This document shows positions 38,443 to 49,345 of a stretch of DNA of 64,000 nt, in pieces. How positions within the stretch are numbered: the stretch's first letter is position 1; each line of letters begins with the position of its first letter. Below the pieces are notes generated by a model. The model was given only the letters and a program-made list of their open reading frames with translations. It had not been told where the DNA came from and did no database searches. The DNA is from Prochilodus magdalenae (Eukaryota > Chordata > Actinopteri > Characiformes > Prochilodontidae). Made by a program: the position numbers and the translations under genes. The stretch is from positions 399,501-463,500 of the forward strand of contig JAMWET010005002.1 of assembly GCA_024036415.1 (NCBI GenBank), written 5' to 3'.

Positions 38443-38606
38443 GTGTGTGTGTGTGTGTGTGAGAGTGAAGTGGTCTCTCTTTACTGCACTTGACTTTAGT
38501 CAGCATTGCCATAATGACAGTGAAAAACCCTGTCCTTTGTTCTACCCCATTGCACCCGTGTGTCTGTGTGTGGGCGTGTTGACATGCCACTGAGAGGGCG
38601 TTAGTA

Positions 38607-38637
<31 letters not shown>
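38443..38637 (+). repeat. two (TG)n runs
   Basis: Pure TG at 38443-38461 and 38609-38637, with ordinary sequence between. Confidence 0.9.
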
Positions 38638-38643
<6 letters not shown>

Positions 38644-39928
38644 TTCTCTCTCATGTTGTAATTTGTTCTGGTTGCCAGGTTGGCAAACTCAATTAAAGCC
38701 TTCATTTGTGCTGATTTCTGTATCCAACCCACATGAAAGCACAACACCATCCACACCCTCCTTCTGTCCCAACTGCCTCTGTTTGAATGTGCAGACATCG
38801 TTCACACATTTAATCAGCACATTTAACAGGACACACACATCTTTAATATGTCTATTTGTCTTTCTTTGCTGGTGGGGCGTGTGCCTTACATAGGTGCCTC
38901 TATGTAATACAAAGGTCACGTATGTGTTATGTGTGAATCATTCTACCAAATTAGTTAAATGTGAATACATAATTGCATTTTTTAAATTATTACTATGGGA
39001 CCCCATTTATAGTAGAATAGTACAGATATATATAGTATCTGTACATAATACATATTTTCTAAGCTTAACCTTAAAAAATGTTTGACTGGACATACATCGA
39101 AACAGTAGAGAATGTCAGAGCACAAGCACTGACTGGTTGAGAAGAGTTATTTGTTATGTCATTGAGGCTTTCTCACAGTGACTATCACTTTAGCACAAAC
39201 ATAAACAATAAAATAGAAACACTGGATACATTCTATAGGATAATATTTTACCTGTAGCTTGTTTGGTCATATTCTGAAGAAGATTTGGACAACAGGACTA
39301 CATCATATTCTGAACCTGTTGTTGCTCACAAGCAAGCTTTTTAATCAACATATGTGTATGTGGTAGTCTGGTTATGTCATGTGGTAGTTCATCATATATA
39401 CAAGACGTCTTAAACACAAAGAAAAATCATCAAATCAACTGAACGAGCAGGTACTGAGCACCTTATATGCTAGCTGCAGGCAGAAAAGGAAAATACTCAA
39501 AATATAATAAATACATAAATAAGTGTATAAATACATAAAACACAAAATAATAAGTCTATTATTGTAATGTCTATAGTAATGTGATTATTTATATTTTCTA
39601 ATTGTATTTCATTTTATATTATTACAAATAATATATATATTTATTTATCATATTTTGAGTATGTTCATCATCCATATTAAACAAGAATTACATTTTATGT
39701 GTTTGTTTATTCATAACAATATAAACGTTTGCCTTATTTGGGAATCCAAATACTAGTTACAGTAAATAAATGCAGATATTTAAATAGCAAAAATGGTTAA
39801 AATGCCAAACGGCTTACCTCTTTGTGTGGTGTCTTATAAACCTTCACATAATATCTAGCATTATCTACAGTATAAACAGGGTTCAACCAGTGACAATAAA
39901 ATTCCAAGGTGCTACCCCCTCCCAAACC

Positions 39929-39954
39929 CACACACACACACACACACACACACA
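39929..39954 (+). repeat. (CA)n microsatellite
   Basis: Pure CA run of about 13 units. Confidence 0.95.
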
Positions 39955-40087
39955 AAGACATTCCATCACATTTCATTCATACCAAATGAATGCATTATTT
40001 ATTTCAAGGCCATTTTATTCCCCAGCCTAGCTGTTCTTTAACCATCTCCCTACACCCCACCCATGGCGCTCCTGCTCGGGGCTAACG

Positions 40088-40145
40088 TTGGCCCCCCACT
40101 GGCCCTGCATTGGCCCCACATTGGCCCCCTATTGGCCCCAGAGCG
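40088..40145 (+). repeat. short GC-rich tandem repeat (TTGGCCCCAC)n
   Basis: About five imperfect 10-11-bp units (TTGGCCCCCCAC, TGGCCCTGCA, TTGGCCCCACA, TTGGCCCCCT, ATTGGCCCC), the most GC-rich spot nearby. It lies next to CCCACCCATGGCGCTCCTGC. Confidence 0.8.
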
Positions 40146-40701
40146 GGAGGCATAATGATTTTTATCTCCCGATAATGCCAGCAGGTCAGCAGCCTCAGCG
40201 CAGGATGGCTTCATTACTTCAGCTCCACTGGAAGCCTGTCTGTTCCTGCAGGAATCCATTACCACTGCTCACAGCAATACATTCACTCACACACACACAT
40301 GCATATGTTCACACAGGCAGACACATGCATATACACACATATACAGTGCCACCTGTCTTCATGTACAGAGATAAAGCAACTAGGCATGTCAAATGTACTT
40401 CTGCAGGTGCACATATGCACTAAAAATGATGCTGAAAAACCGACTGGAATTTGGTTATTTAGTCTTTAGATGTTCCATCTATTTAAGCAACAAATCAATT
40501 ATTTCCAGCTGCACCTAAGAACAGTTGTTGTTAAATGTGTCATAGTATGAAAAACTGTATACTCATTGGCTTAGTTGAATAAAATATTAACTATGTGGAA
40601 CTGACATACAGTGAGTCTCCAACACTGTGGTTCCTCCTTCAAATACAAATGCTTACATTTGTCTTTAATAGGTTAATTCCATTGACTGTTCTTGACTGTG
40701 G

Positions 40702-40898
40702 TTGGTGTGGCTCAGCCGATAACACTGTTACCCGTCAGGAAACTGCCACCCCATGTGACAGACCGAGGTTTGATTCCTGGTCTAGGTAACTATGCTGTGC
40801 TACACCAAAAAGAGTCCTAACACTATATTGGCCTACCTGTAATATAAATATCCTTGTAAGGCACTCTGGATGACAGCATCAGCTTAATGCCATAGGTG
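40702..40898 (+). mobile_element. tRNA-derived SINE
   Basis: A pol III box A-like TGGCTCAGCCGAT is at 40708-40720 and box B GGTTTGATTCC at 40767-40777, in tRNA-like order. A body follows, then a 3' tail (TTGTAAGGCACTCTGGATGA, CAGCATCAGCTTAATGCC) like the GCTCTGGATAAGAGCGTCTG tail shared by many fish SINEs and their LINE partners. Not a functional tRNA: the stems are not intact. Confidence 0.75.
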
Positions 40899-43139
40899 TT
40901 ATGTAACGGTCTTAAGTTTCAAGTAAGTAACAACTTTCATTTTCTTTTTATTGTAACAATTAAAAGCAAGTAACTAGTTTAGGTTACAATACCTACTAGG
41001 AGGCCCCATGTAAATATCGGGCTGTAGTTATCATAGCCTGTACATGAATGGAACATTTGATTATGAATAAACAGCCAACTTCAGTCTGGTTTAAAGCAGA
41101 ACATCCATCATGCCCACTGACCTCTCAGTTATTTATAAAGTGTATAATAATTCACAATCTAGTCTATTGCACTGAGGTTTCCTCCCTGTTTCTACAGTAT
41201 TTCAGTATATTTCTTCTGTGTGATTATTACACTGTCTCAAAACTCATCCAATTTTTCATGAGCTCTCCAAAAACAAAGTTTAATTTTGTATATAGTAACT
41301 TAAATATATTTATACAGTATATAGTAAATATATATATAAAAATAAATGATGTTGAATTGCACAATAAACCCATGCTAGCCATCTATGGGACCTTGCCTGC
41401 AGCATTATATCATCTCTGAAACAGAGAAATACACAAATGTATGACACACATGAGTGGAGTGAGTTGGGACTGAAATTGAGAAATGTACCTGCGGACACTC
41501 AGCATGCAGTGAGACACACTGACACACATTCACAGACACACATACACACACGCCCAGACTGATTAATGGTAGTTCACTCCTGGTTACTGTGCTCAGGTGT
41601 GACTCTTTTGTCTTACTGACAGAGACCATATCCTCTTGAGGGTAGCCAAAAGGGAGCTGGCAAACGCCCTGCTCCATCCCACCCTATCACACACACATAC
41701 AATAGTTTTTGTCAGACCAAAATCTCTAAAATGGTAACTTAATAGCGGAAGGAAAAACCATTCTTAACCTTTAAAACTAATGGAACACACTTGTGTAATA
41801 GTGTACCATAGTTGTGTATACAAACACTATATCATTATGTACAGTACTATGCAAAAGGCAAACTTTTAAATGCCAGTAAGTATCTGGTTCAAAGTTCCAG
41901 CTTCCCTCTCAACAACCCAACCATCACACATAAGTAAGCATGTTAAACAGCCCCAAAACTGCATTCTAACCTTTAATCATTTATCAAGTCTACTCCCTTC
42001 AGATCCCCTAAAAACAGGCAACGAGAGAAACAGCTACTGCAACAATGGTCAAAGCTCTAAGCAAGCAATCTCTGCCACATGCTTTAGGCTAGAATCAACG
42101 TTCGGCAGCACACATAGGTAATGATAATTACGGAAGCAAACACAGAGCAAACACTTCTCTTGGCTAACAAAGATTGATGTTAAACCTGCAACATTTTTGA
42201 GAAAGAGTAAATTGAAGAAGGAGGAGGCGGAGCATTCAAGCGATATAGTGCCCCCTACTGTTTGAACTTGGTTTTTTCAGGGTTGCATCATCTTACGAAT
42301 TGCTCCTTTAAAACCACATTACAAGTGAAGTGATATGATGGGTTTTAGCAGCACATTTGGGACCTTTTTCTTTTGAAAAGACCTTTTAGCCAACACAGCT
42401 CACAATGCACCGAGCATGAATGCTGGTATGCACCTTGTGTCACAAGTACACAGGTGGAACTGAGTCTTAACCCAGGCTGTGCAAATGCATAAGTCAGTCA
42501 AACCGAACACGTGGGAACTGACATGCTCCTTTTTACGCTCTAACACAGTTATCCCACATGAATGAGTTCCCCCATAGCGCTGTGTTACCTAGGAGAGCAA
42601 CACGCCCCCCTCACACACACATACGCACACACAGAGCCAATCCCTTTGTTATGAAGTTGACGTTCTGTTAACAGGTTCTAGTAGGTTCCACTGCTATATA
42701 GTAAACTGTAGAGACAGCTGTTGAGCTGGCTTAACCTCAAATTCAACCTCAGCGTCTCCCCCCTTTACCTTAAATCTCCCCCTATCAGCAACATTTTCCC
42801 TTATTTAGCCTTGCACACACAGGGCAGGCACTCCCGCTGACATCTAAATGAATTAAAGGCCTGAAAATGTGAATGGTCACATGGAAATGCAGGTAATTAA
42901 GGTGATCGATTGCCTGTGGCATAGAGATAAATGTTTACTGCTTGAATGAATCCTAAAGCCAGTTAGCCATACAGTGTGGTGTTGTGTCATATTCAGGTAA
43001 GTGTGAAATAATTTAGTCGCAGCTAATGCATTTAAATGATTTATAGGAGCACTATACATCAAGCAGTAAAAGAAGTGGGTTTTTTTTGTTAAAACAAATA
43101 TCCATTAAATGAAACTCTACAAATAAAACAACACTTAAA
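40899..43139. other. non-coding stretch
   Basis: No exon recognised. 41830-42310 has weak resemblance to fish MITE ends (ACAGTACTATGCAAAAG; ATAGTGCCCCCTACTG). Confidence 0.45.
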
Positions 43140-44500
43140 AGACTTCAGGCACCAAGTGATGAAGCGTTTCAGATGTAATTGTGTCCCTTTCTTCCTACAA
43201 CCGAGTTTTAAGGAATGCAGCAGTACAGGGTTTTCATTGTCACACTTGCTGTGACATGTCCTGAAATTCTGATGCTGTCCTGAAAATCTCGGTACTCTTC
43301 AGCATTAATCCCAGAAGTGTAAGTTACCTCTGCCAAGGGCACTGACGCAGCCCCACCATGACAGATCCTGGCTTTTGGGCTTGCTGATAAAAGTCTGGAT
43401 GGTCCTTTTCATGTTTGGTCTAGTGCACACAGTGTCCATGTCTTTTCAAAGAAAATATTAATCTGACCCCTGTTTCATGGTTCATTCCAGATGCCTCCAA
43501 GCTCAGCAAAGTTTACAGCGCCTCTGGGGATGTTTAAGATAAGGCTTCTTCTTGGCACAGTAAAGTTTCTGACTGGCATTTGTGGATGTAACTATGTTTT
43601 ATACTGCTTGAGAAAGATTTGCCCAAGTAATCCTCAGCCTATATGGTTTTATCGCTTTTTGATGAAAGGAGGTTTATAAAGCAGTGCTGCCTGAGAGATC
43701 GCAGAACAGTTTAGGCTTGTGCCCTTTATGAGGTAAAATTACTCCAGACTTGAAACTTATAATTATGTTATGCACCGTACAGGGTAAAATGCCCAAATCC
43801 TTTGCTGTCTGTATTTGAGGAACACTGTTTTTAAACATTTCAAGCATTTTCTCACGTATTTGTTGGCAAACTGGCAATTCTTGGTCCATTTTTGCACTCT
43901 GTCTTAAACCGATATGCCAAAACCGACACAATTGTAAGAAATTGTAGCAGGATGCCACTGGTGGTTGACCAAGCAGAACAGAGTGGGCAAGCTGACCTTC
44001 TAGGGCACCCTGGGCTCCTCAGGAGGGTGAGCTAAAAGACTCAGAGCTCTAGTGTTTCAGACCAAGGGTGAATAAAGTATGAAAAATATATTTTTTTTGT
44101 AGAAATTAAACATTTAAATCTACTGTAATAGGTCCTAGATATTAAATTATGAACACTGAAGCATAGATTCCCTTTAAAGGACTAGGTATTTCTAGGACGC
44201 TGGTTTTGTGCCACGTCATAATAATAATCATTTGTTTAAGTCACATCATTATTTATTTATTTCTTAATTTATATCATTACTAGTCCCGTGTTGCCCCCGC
44301 CCCAACCTTGTTTGGAATGTGTTCCAGGCCTGAGTGGCAGGAAAGGATGCATATTAACAAATGAAATTAAGCCGACAAATTTACCAGACAAAACATGGAA
44401 CATCTTGTGTAATGCATACAGTGTGCTATGAAATACAAGCCAAAAGCAATGTTTTTTTTTAAATCACTGCTTTCCTTTTGGTTTGGGGTTGTAAACTGCA
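43140..44500 (-). mobile_element. Tc1-like transposon on the minus strand, split by a later insertion
   Basis: 43140-43894 is the reverse of a Tc1 transposase, its N-terminal part around 43790-43900 reading QQIREKMLEMFKNSVPQIQT and DLGILPCTVHNIIISFK (helix-turn-helix). The element resumes at about 44281-44500 with its leader and terminal repeat (GGAATGTGTTCCAGGCCTGA; terminal TTTGGGGTTGTA). Between them sits the 283-bp repeat at 43895-44177 plus about 100 bp. Transposase frames are degraded. Confidence 0.75.
43895..44177 (+). repeat. dispersed repeat, copy A, inserted in a Tc1-like element
   Basis: 283 bp, about 85-90% alike by eye to 45476-45734. Shared blocks: CACTCTGTCTTAAACC, ATATGCCAAAACCGACACAA, GGTGGTTGACCAA, CAGAGCTCTAGTGTTT, ACTGAAGCA-AGATTCCCTTT. 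Both copies end at a TTAA. No coding capacity; it contains CCAAT-like and AATAAA motifs. Confidence 0.85.
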
Positions 44501-46013
44501 TATATTTAAATGATCCACATGTAAATATAAATTTCAGTTGTGGTGGGCAAAGTGATAAGGTTGATCAGCCAAATTTACTAATAGATAGCTTTCATTAGTT
44601 AAACTGGTAACAGAACATATTGGGCTTGTGCCTGTTCCCACACTACTCCATGTAATCATTTGTGTCCATATACACTCTTGGAAAAAATGTGCTTATTAGT
44701 TTTGCGTTAATAAAATGTTACATCAACACAATTATTGGCAAAAGTAAGCTGAAAGGAATTAATGGTGTGATTCATTCATGTGGAACTGCTGCACATGTTT
44801 GGTTTTTTATTTTTTCCCTTTTAACTTTTTTAATGTAGTGTTTAAGATTCAGCTCATGGCGTGATTCTGTGGTATTGAGTCTTTTAGCCTTCATGCAAAT
44901 TTTCTGCAGTTGCTTATTTCCTGTCAACATCCTGTGGCCAAAGGCTAAGACTTTTAGCTTATTTCTTTCTGGGGTTTTTATTTTCCTAAATGTAAGCTCC
45001 TTTTTGTTTATCAGTTTTTTCACAGCTCTAACAGATTATACAGAATCATGTCAAATGTATTAGTCTGTGATAATAACTCATTTTAATGTCTTTCCTCTAT
45101 TGGAACCATAAAAATAATGCTTTATCACTTCTACAAAAGAGAAAACACTTCTACACATTTAGCCCTGTGCAAAGATTAAGGCACTTTTATTTTTTCCAAA
45201 GTTAGAAAGTAAATAGAAATTGTGAATTACCATGTGTAGAAATGTGTTCTCTGTAGAGAAGAGCTGAAGGGGGAACTCTCCTCCATGGAAACCACTATTC
45301 TCAGTTACCTGAAACGCCTTGTTTTGTCCAGCCTGTTTTTCTAACAATCCATATTTCTAATGTTAACACAACACAGATAGCTAGAACAGTAAAAACCTGC
45401 CAACCTGAAACATCCTGCTTCAGTCTCGCTTGTAAAGGTTAATTGGGTCTACCAACTTGTTCTTTCTTTCAGGATCACTCTGTCTTAAACCAATATGCCA
45501 AAACCGACACAATTGTAAGAAAACTTGTAGCAGGATGCCCCTGGTGGTTGACCAATCAGAACAGAGTGGGCAAGCTGACCAATTAGGGCACCCTGGGCTC
45601 TTCAGGAGAGTGAGCTAAATACACAGAGCTCTAGTGTTTTAGACCAGGGGTGAATAAAGATGTATAATATGTAAACCTACTGTAGTAGGTCCTAAAAATG
45701 AGATCATGAACACTGAAGCACAGATTCCCTTTAATTTAATGACATAAAAATAACCAAAAAATGCATTTGACTGCACATCACATTATGCTTTTTATTATGA
45801 TTTCACTGCAAACCTCTTTTGCACTGTTGCTCACACCTAGTTCTTTATGCCACTGAAAACCATTTTGGGTTCCCTAAAACCAAATTAAAGATTTCTCCTG
45901 TAGCTGGAAGTTAAAGCCCCAAGAACCATTTAAGAGCTTTATTTATAAACATGTGCTGACTGTACATATATGACTCTTTAATGTGATGGAAGTTTTCATG
46001 TAACTGTGGACTA
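44501..46013. other. non-coding stretch
   Basis: Contains repeat copy B. 45160-45350 has a GTGCAAAGATTAAGGCAC block of a common fish MITE family. No exon recognised. Confidence 0.45.
45476..45734 (+). repeat. dispersed repeat, copy B
   Basis: Partner of 43895-44177, slightly shorter, same orientation, 1.3 kb downstream. The right end lies at a TTAA (45731-45734). Class is unknown; an LTR fragment or non-autonomous DNA element are both possible. Confidence 0.85.
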
Positions 46014-46158
46014 GGAGAGAGAGAGAGAGAGAGATACAGAGAGAGACAGAGGGAGAGAGAGATAGAGAGATACAGAGAGAGAGAGAGACAGAGGGAGGGA
46101 GAGAGAGAGAGAGAGAGAGATACAGAGAGAGAGAGACAGAGGGAGAGAGAGAGAGAAA
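46014..46158 (+). repeat. (GA)n compound microsatellite with ACAGAGAG interruptions
   Basis: About 145 bp nearly wholly GA. The module GATACAGAGAGAGA...GACAGAGGGAG recurs at least three times, so it is partly a 40-60-bp higher-order repeat. Confidence 0.92.
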
Positions 46159-46932
46159 GGTCAGCTGGTCATCCACAGAGGGAAATGGAAATGGTTCCCC
46201 AGCCCTAGCCAATGAATAGCAATTTCCAGACGCCTCCTGCCACATCTTCAACTGCCATTATAGAGAGCTAGACTAGGAAATGGCTTAGTGCAGGAACGAG
46301 ATGATGAAGAGGCAGAAAGCATGTGTGTGTGTGCATGCTCAGGATGCACATGAGCATTTGTCCAGATAGGTCTAGTAAGTTAAGCCTGTCTGGGAAATAT
46401 AAGTAAACTTTCTTGCTTTATTTACTTGTTTGTTTATTTATTCATTTATAATCCCAAATGGAGAAAGATGAAACAATCTGCAATTAAGTGGAAGAAAAAG
46501 AAGACACCATTTGTTCTTTCAGCACAAAAATGTTAATTAAGTGTTCACCATTCAGACACAACATTAAAACCACCAGCTTAGTTCTACACTCTGCTTATTT
46601 TATCAACACTCCTTACTGTGTAGGTGTAGCTCCATAATTACAAACTGTAGTCTGTTTCTCTGAATACTTTGTTATCTAACTTTTACTGTGTTCCTCAATG
46701 GTCAGGGCCACCACAGAGCAGGTATTATGTGGGTGGGGGGGATCATTCTCAGCACTGCAGTGACACTGACACTGTGGTGGTGTGGTAGTGTGTGTTGTGC
46801 TGGTGTGAGTGGATCAGACACAGCAGTGCTGCTGGAGTGTTTAAACACTGTGCCCACTCACTATCCATTGTATAAGACACTCCTACCTTGCTGGTTCAAC
46901 TTGTGTTGGTCATTCTTTAGTCCTTCGTTAGT

Positions 46933-46988
46933 GTGACAATAATCTCCTACAGATTTGAGCGTTACAGACTGTCAGGCCAGCATGATAT
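46933..46988 (+). other. related non-coding segment, copy P (left part)
   Basis: GACAATAATCTCCT-C-GATTTGAGC...ACCTG/ACTG...CCAGCAT matches 49036-49090 over about 54 bp. After the hAT-like element a second match (47495-47600 with 49225-49340) continues in the same order: GATAGCTG, GCARTTAAC, then TGTTTAATTATTCCATGCA-like sequence. Confidence 0.6.
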
Positions 46989-47485
46989 TAGGGCTGTACC
47001 CGACCCGAATTTTGTCAGTCGAATCGGATTCGCCCGTCCTGGTCGACGATTCGACTATTCGACTAACTGGAGCCTTTAGTTACAGGATATAGTGTCGGGC
47101 AGCAGCGCGTATTTATGCTAAACATTAGCGCTTATAGCTTATAGTCTTTTTAATTTCACTTCTAACAGCTTCTTCAGTAGGAGAACCCTTCGTCTTTTAT
47201 CTCTCATAAATAATGAACTGCTAAATAAAACCAGATTAGTCCATATTTTAATTATTTAAATTATATTTATTTTACATATATATTTATTATTACCCTTTAA
47301 TAAATATTACAATGTCTTTTTACATTCCTAAAGTTCTTGTGCATTTTTGTAAGCTTTTTTGGTAAGCGTCTGTTTTACGAGAGAAAAAAAGTCACTGTTG
47401 TCAGTCCACTTGAAAGGTCTCAGTCGACTTAAAGGGTCGCCAACTGACGATTCAAATCGTCGACTTCCAGAGGGCAGGAAATTTA
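46989..47485. mobile_element. hAT-like non-autonomous element
   Basis: The left end AGGGCTGTACCCGACCCGAA is followed by CGAATCGGATTCG and GTCGACGATTCGACTATTCG. The right end carries the inverted counterpart GACGATTCAAATCGTCGACT. About 500 bp, no coding capacity. The AGGGCTGT start and TCGA-rich sub-terminal repeats resemble fish hAT MITEs. A lone CGGATTCGAAACGAATCT at about 48233 may be another end fragment. Confidence 0.55.
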
Positions 47486-48976
47486 GGATTTGAGTGATAG
47501 CTGATCAATCGTTAGTGAGCAGTTAACAATTATGAAAACATATGAAACAGATCTTTGAATGGAGGTGGTCTGTTAAATGATTCCAGGCATAATTGTATAT
47601 ATTATCAGATCAGTGTAAACGTAAACTGAAAAATCTGTAATTGTAGAACTACAAAGTGGAGCTGATAAAATGGACAGTGAGTGTAAAAAGAAGAAGGTAG
47701 TTTTAATGTAACGACTGATCAGTGTAAATGGAATGAGGGGCAAGCAACCAAGAGTGGGATTCTCTCCGGAAATAAAATAAATAACTAAATAAATAACAAT
47801 AAAAAAAGTGTCCGACCAAAAAACATTTTGATGTACGACTGCGTTGTGCAGCCTGTAATTAAACAATATTTCTGGGCTTTTGCCGGAGCCCTCAGCATAT
47901 GCTGTATGTCAACGTGTTTCATCTCTGACAAAAAACACACCCGCTGCTGCACAGCAAATGAGAACACTGCCTACAAATAAAGATTTATTAGCCTTTTATA
48001 GGTATTGCATTATTTTATTTTCTCCATCTGGCATCTGAACATATTTGCAGGCAAATAAACTGCTACAGTGTCTGTGCTGTATCATGTGGACACTTTTATA
48101 TTGGATTACTTTAATTTAATCCTAAGAAGTCGCAGTTATTGACAGTGATATTATAAGCATGGTGCAATTATATATTATTTATTTCTCACTTGTAATTACT
48201 CTGACACAAGCAGAGGAATTCTTCCGAAAATTCGGATTCGAAACGAATCTACGCTAGAGAGGTCTCAAGATCAGGAAAGAAATTTAAACGGAAACAAACA
48301 AAACCAAAATAAAATCCAAACTGAAACATGTTCCTACCATTCATAAATACAAGTACACAACATTTATTAAACCTGTAGACATGTAATATGTTTACTTTAA
48401 ATAGTTAAATAGTGCTGTTTAAAAAAGCTAATGTATAACAATTACATAACTAAAAGTTCAATGTTGCCAGAAACATTTTGGTGGCCTCTACAGTCTTGTT
48501 CTGCGGTGTTCTGTATGTGTGGTAGGCATAGTACTGCATGTCTAGGGCATTTTGTAGTTCTGAAGGACGCTGTCTGTACGGTAAGTGTTCGGCTGTGTGG
48601 CAGTGATGTGAAGTCATTGTAAAGAGAAAAGCATTTTATTCTGTCTATGGCTCAGTGAGAATTCAAAGGGTTCACCGATAAAATCATGAGGGCAGACAGA
48701 TTCAGACGGGGTTGGAGGAGGCTGCTGGGGAAACACCTGAGGATATTGACATGCACACATACAAGCGTGCGCACACACACACACAAACATAGACACCCCT
48801 ATTTCAATTCAGCGTGTGTGTCTTGTCTCTACAGTGAGTGAGTGTCTACAGGTTTCGGTGCAGGCTCATGGGTCACAGTAGATAAGCACTGAAACATTTG
48901 TTCTGGTATTCAAACAGGCCTGCAGCTTTCCCCTGGGTGTGCCTGTGTGTATGTTGATGCAGGTGACTGTGCTCTG

Positions 48977-48978
<2 letters not shown>

Positions 48979-49007
<29 letters not shown>

Positions 49008-49008
49008 C
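48979..49008 (+). repeat. (TG)n microsatellite
   Basis: Pure TG run just left of the 49.0 kb related segment. Confidence 0.95.
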
Positions 49009-49035
49009 TGGGACACTAGTCAGTGTAGTCATTGA

Positions 49036-49345
49036 GACAATAATCTCCTGCTGATTTGAGCTTGTTACAACCTGTGAGACCAGCATCATCTCTTTCCCTC
49101 ATTCCAGTCACAACACTGCATTCCCACTATTAATTCGTTTTGACTGAGGGCGAGTCTCTGACGACAATTCATTAGGAAATGATACTTTATGAGTAAATTA
49201 GTGATGCAAAGTTCTGCATAATTTTATTGATAGCTGGCTTATTGTAAGCAAGCAATTAACTATTAACTGTGATATTAATAAGAGCTGCTTATATGGATGG
49301 AACATTGTACTGTTTAATTATTCCATGCAAAAACGTGTATATGAA
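49036..49345 (+). other. related non-coding segment, copy Q
   Basis: Uninterrupted counterpart of copy P, about 310 bp. No coding capacity, no inverted repeats at the ends, same orientation, 2.1 kb downstream of P. Confidence 0.55.

Larger units (their letters stand above)
36456..40701. other. microsatellite-rich non-coding stretch
   Basis: Holds most of the dinucleotide runs of the window. 39470-39790 is very AT-rich. No exon recognised. Confidence 0.5.
46548..47735. mobile_element. composite locus: two halves of a dispersed MITE around other sequence
   Basis: The left part (46548-46905) has TTCACCATTCAGACACAACA and TTAAAACCACC, then the TCAGCACTGCAGTGACACTG and GAGTGGATCAGACACAGCAG core. 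The right part (about 47625-47735) has TGTAATTGTAGAACTACAAA, GCTGATAAAATGGACAGTGA and GTAGTTTTAATG near its end. The outer ends are imperfect inverted repeats. About 700 bp of unrelated DNA, including a hAT-like element, separates the halves. Confidence 0.65.

Noticed and set aside
40702..40790. tRNA gene
   Set aside because: Box A and B are present, but acceptor and anticodon stems do not pair and a SINE tail follows.
44772..45023. Lys-rich minus-strand frame (83 codons)
   Set aside because: Low complexity from T-rich DNA; no domain.
45943..46251. Ser/Leu repeat minus-strand frame
   Set aside because: Pure translation of the GA microsatellite.
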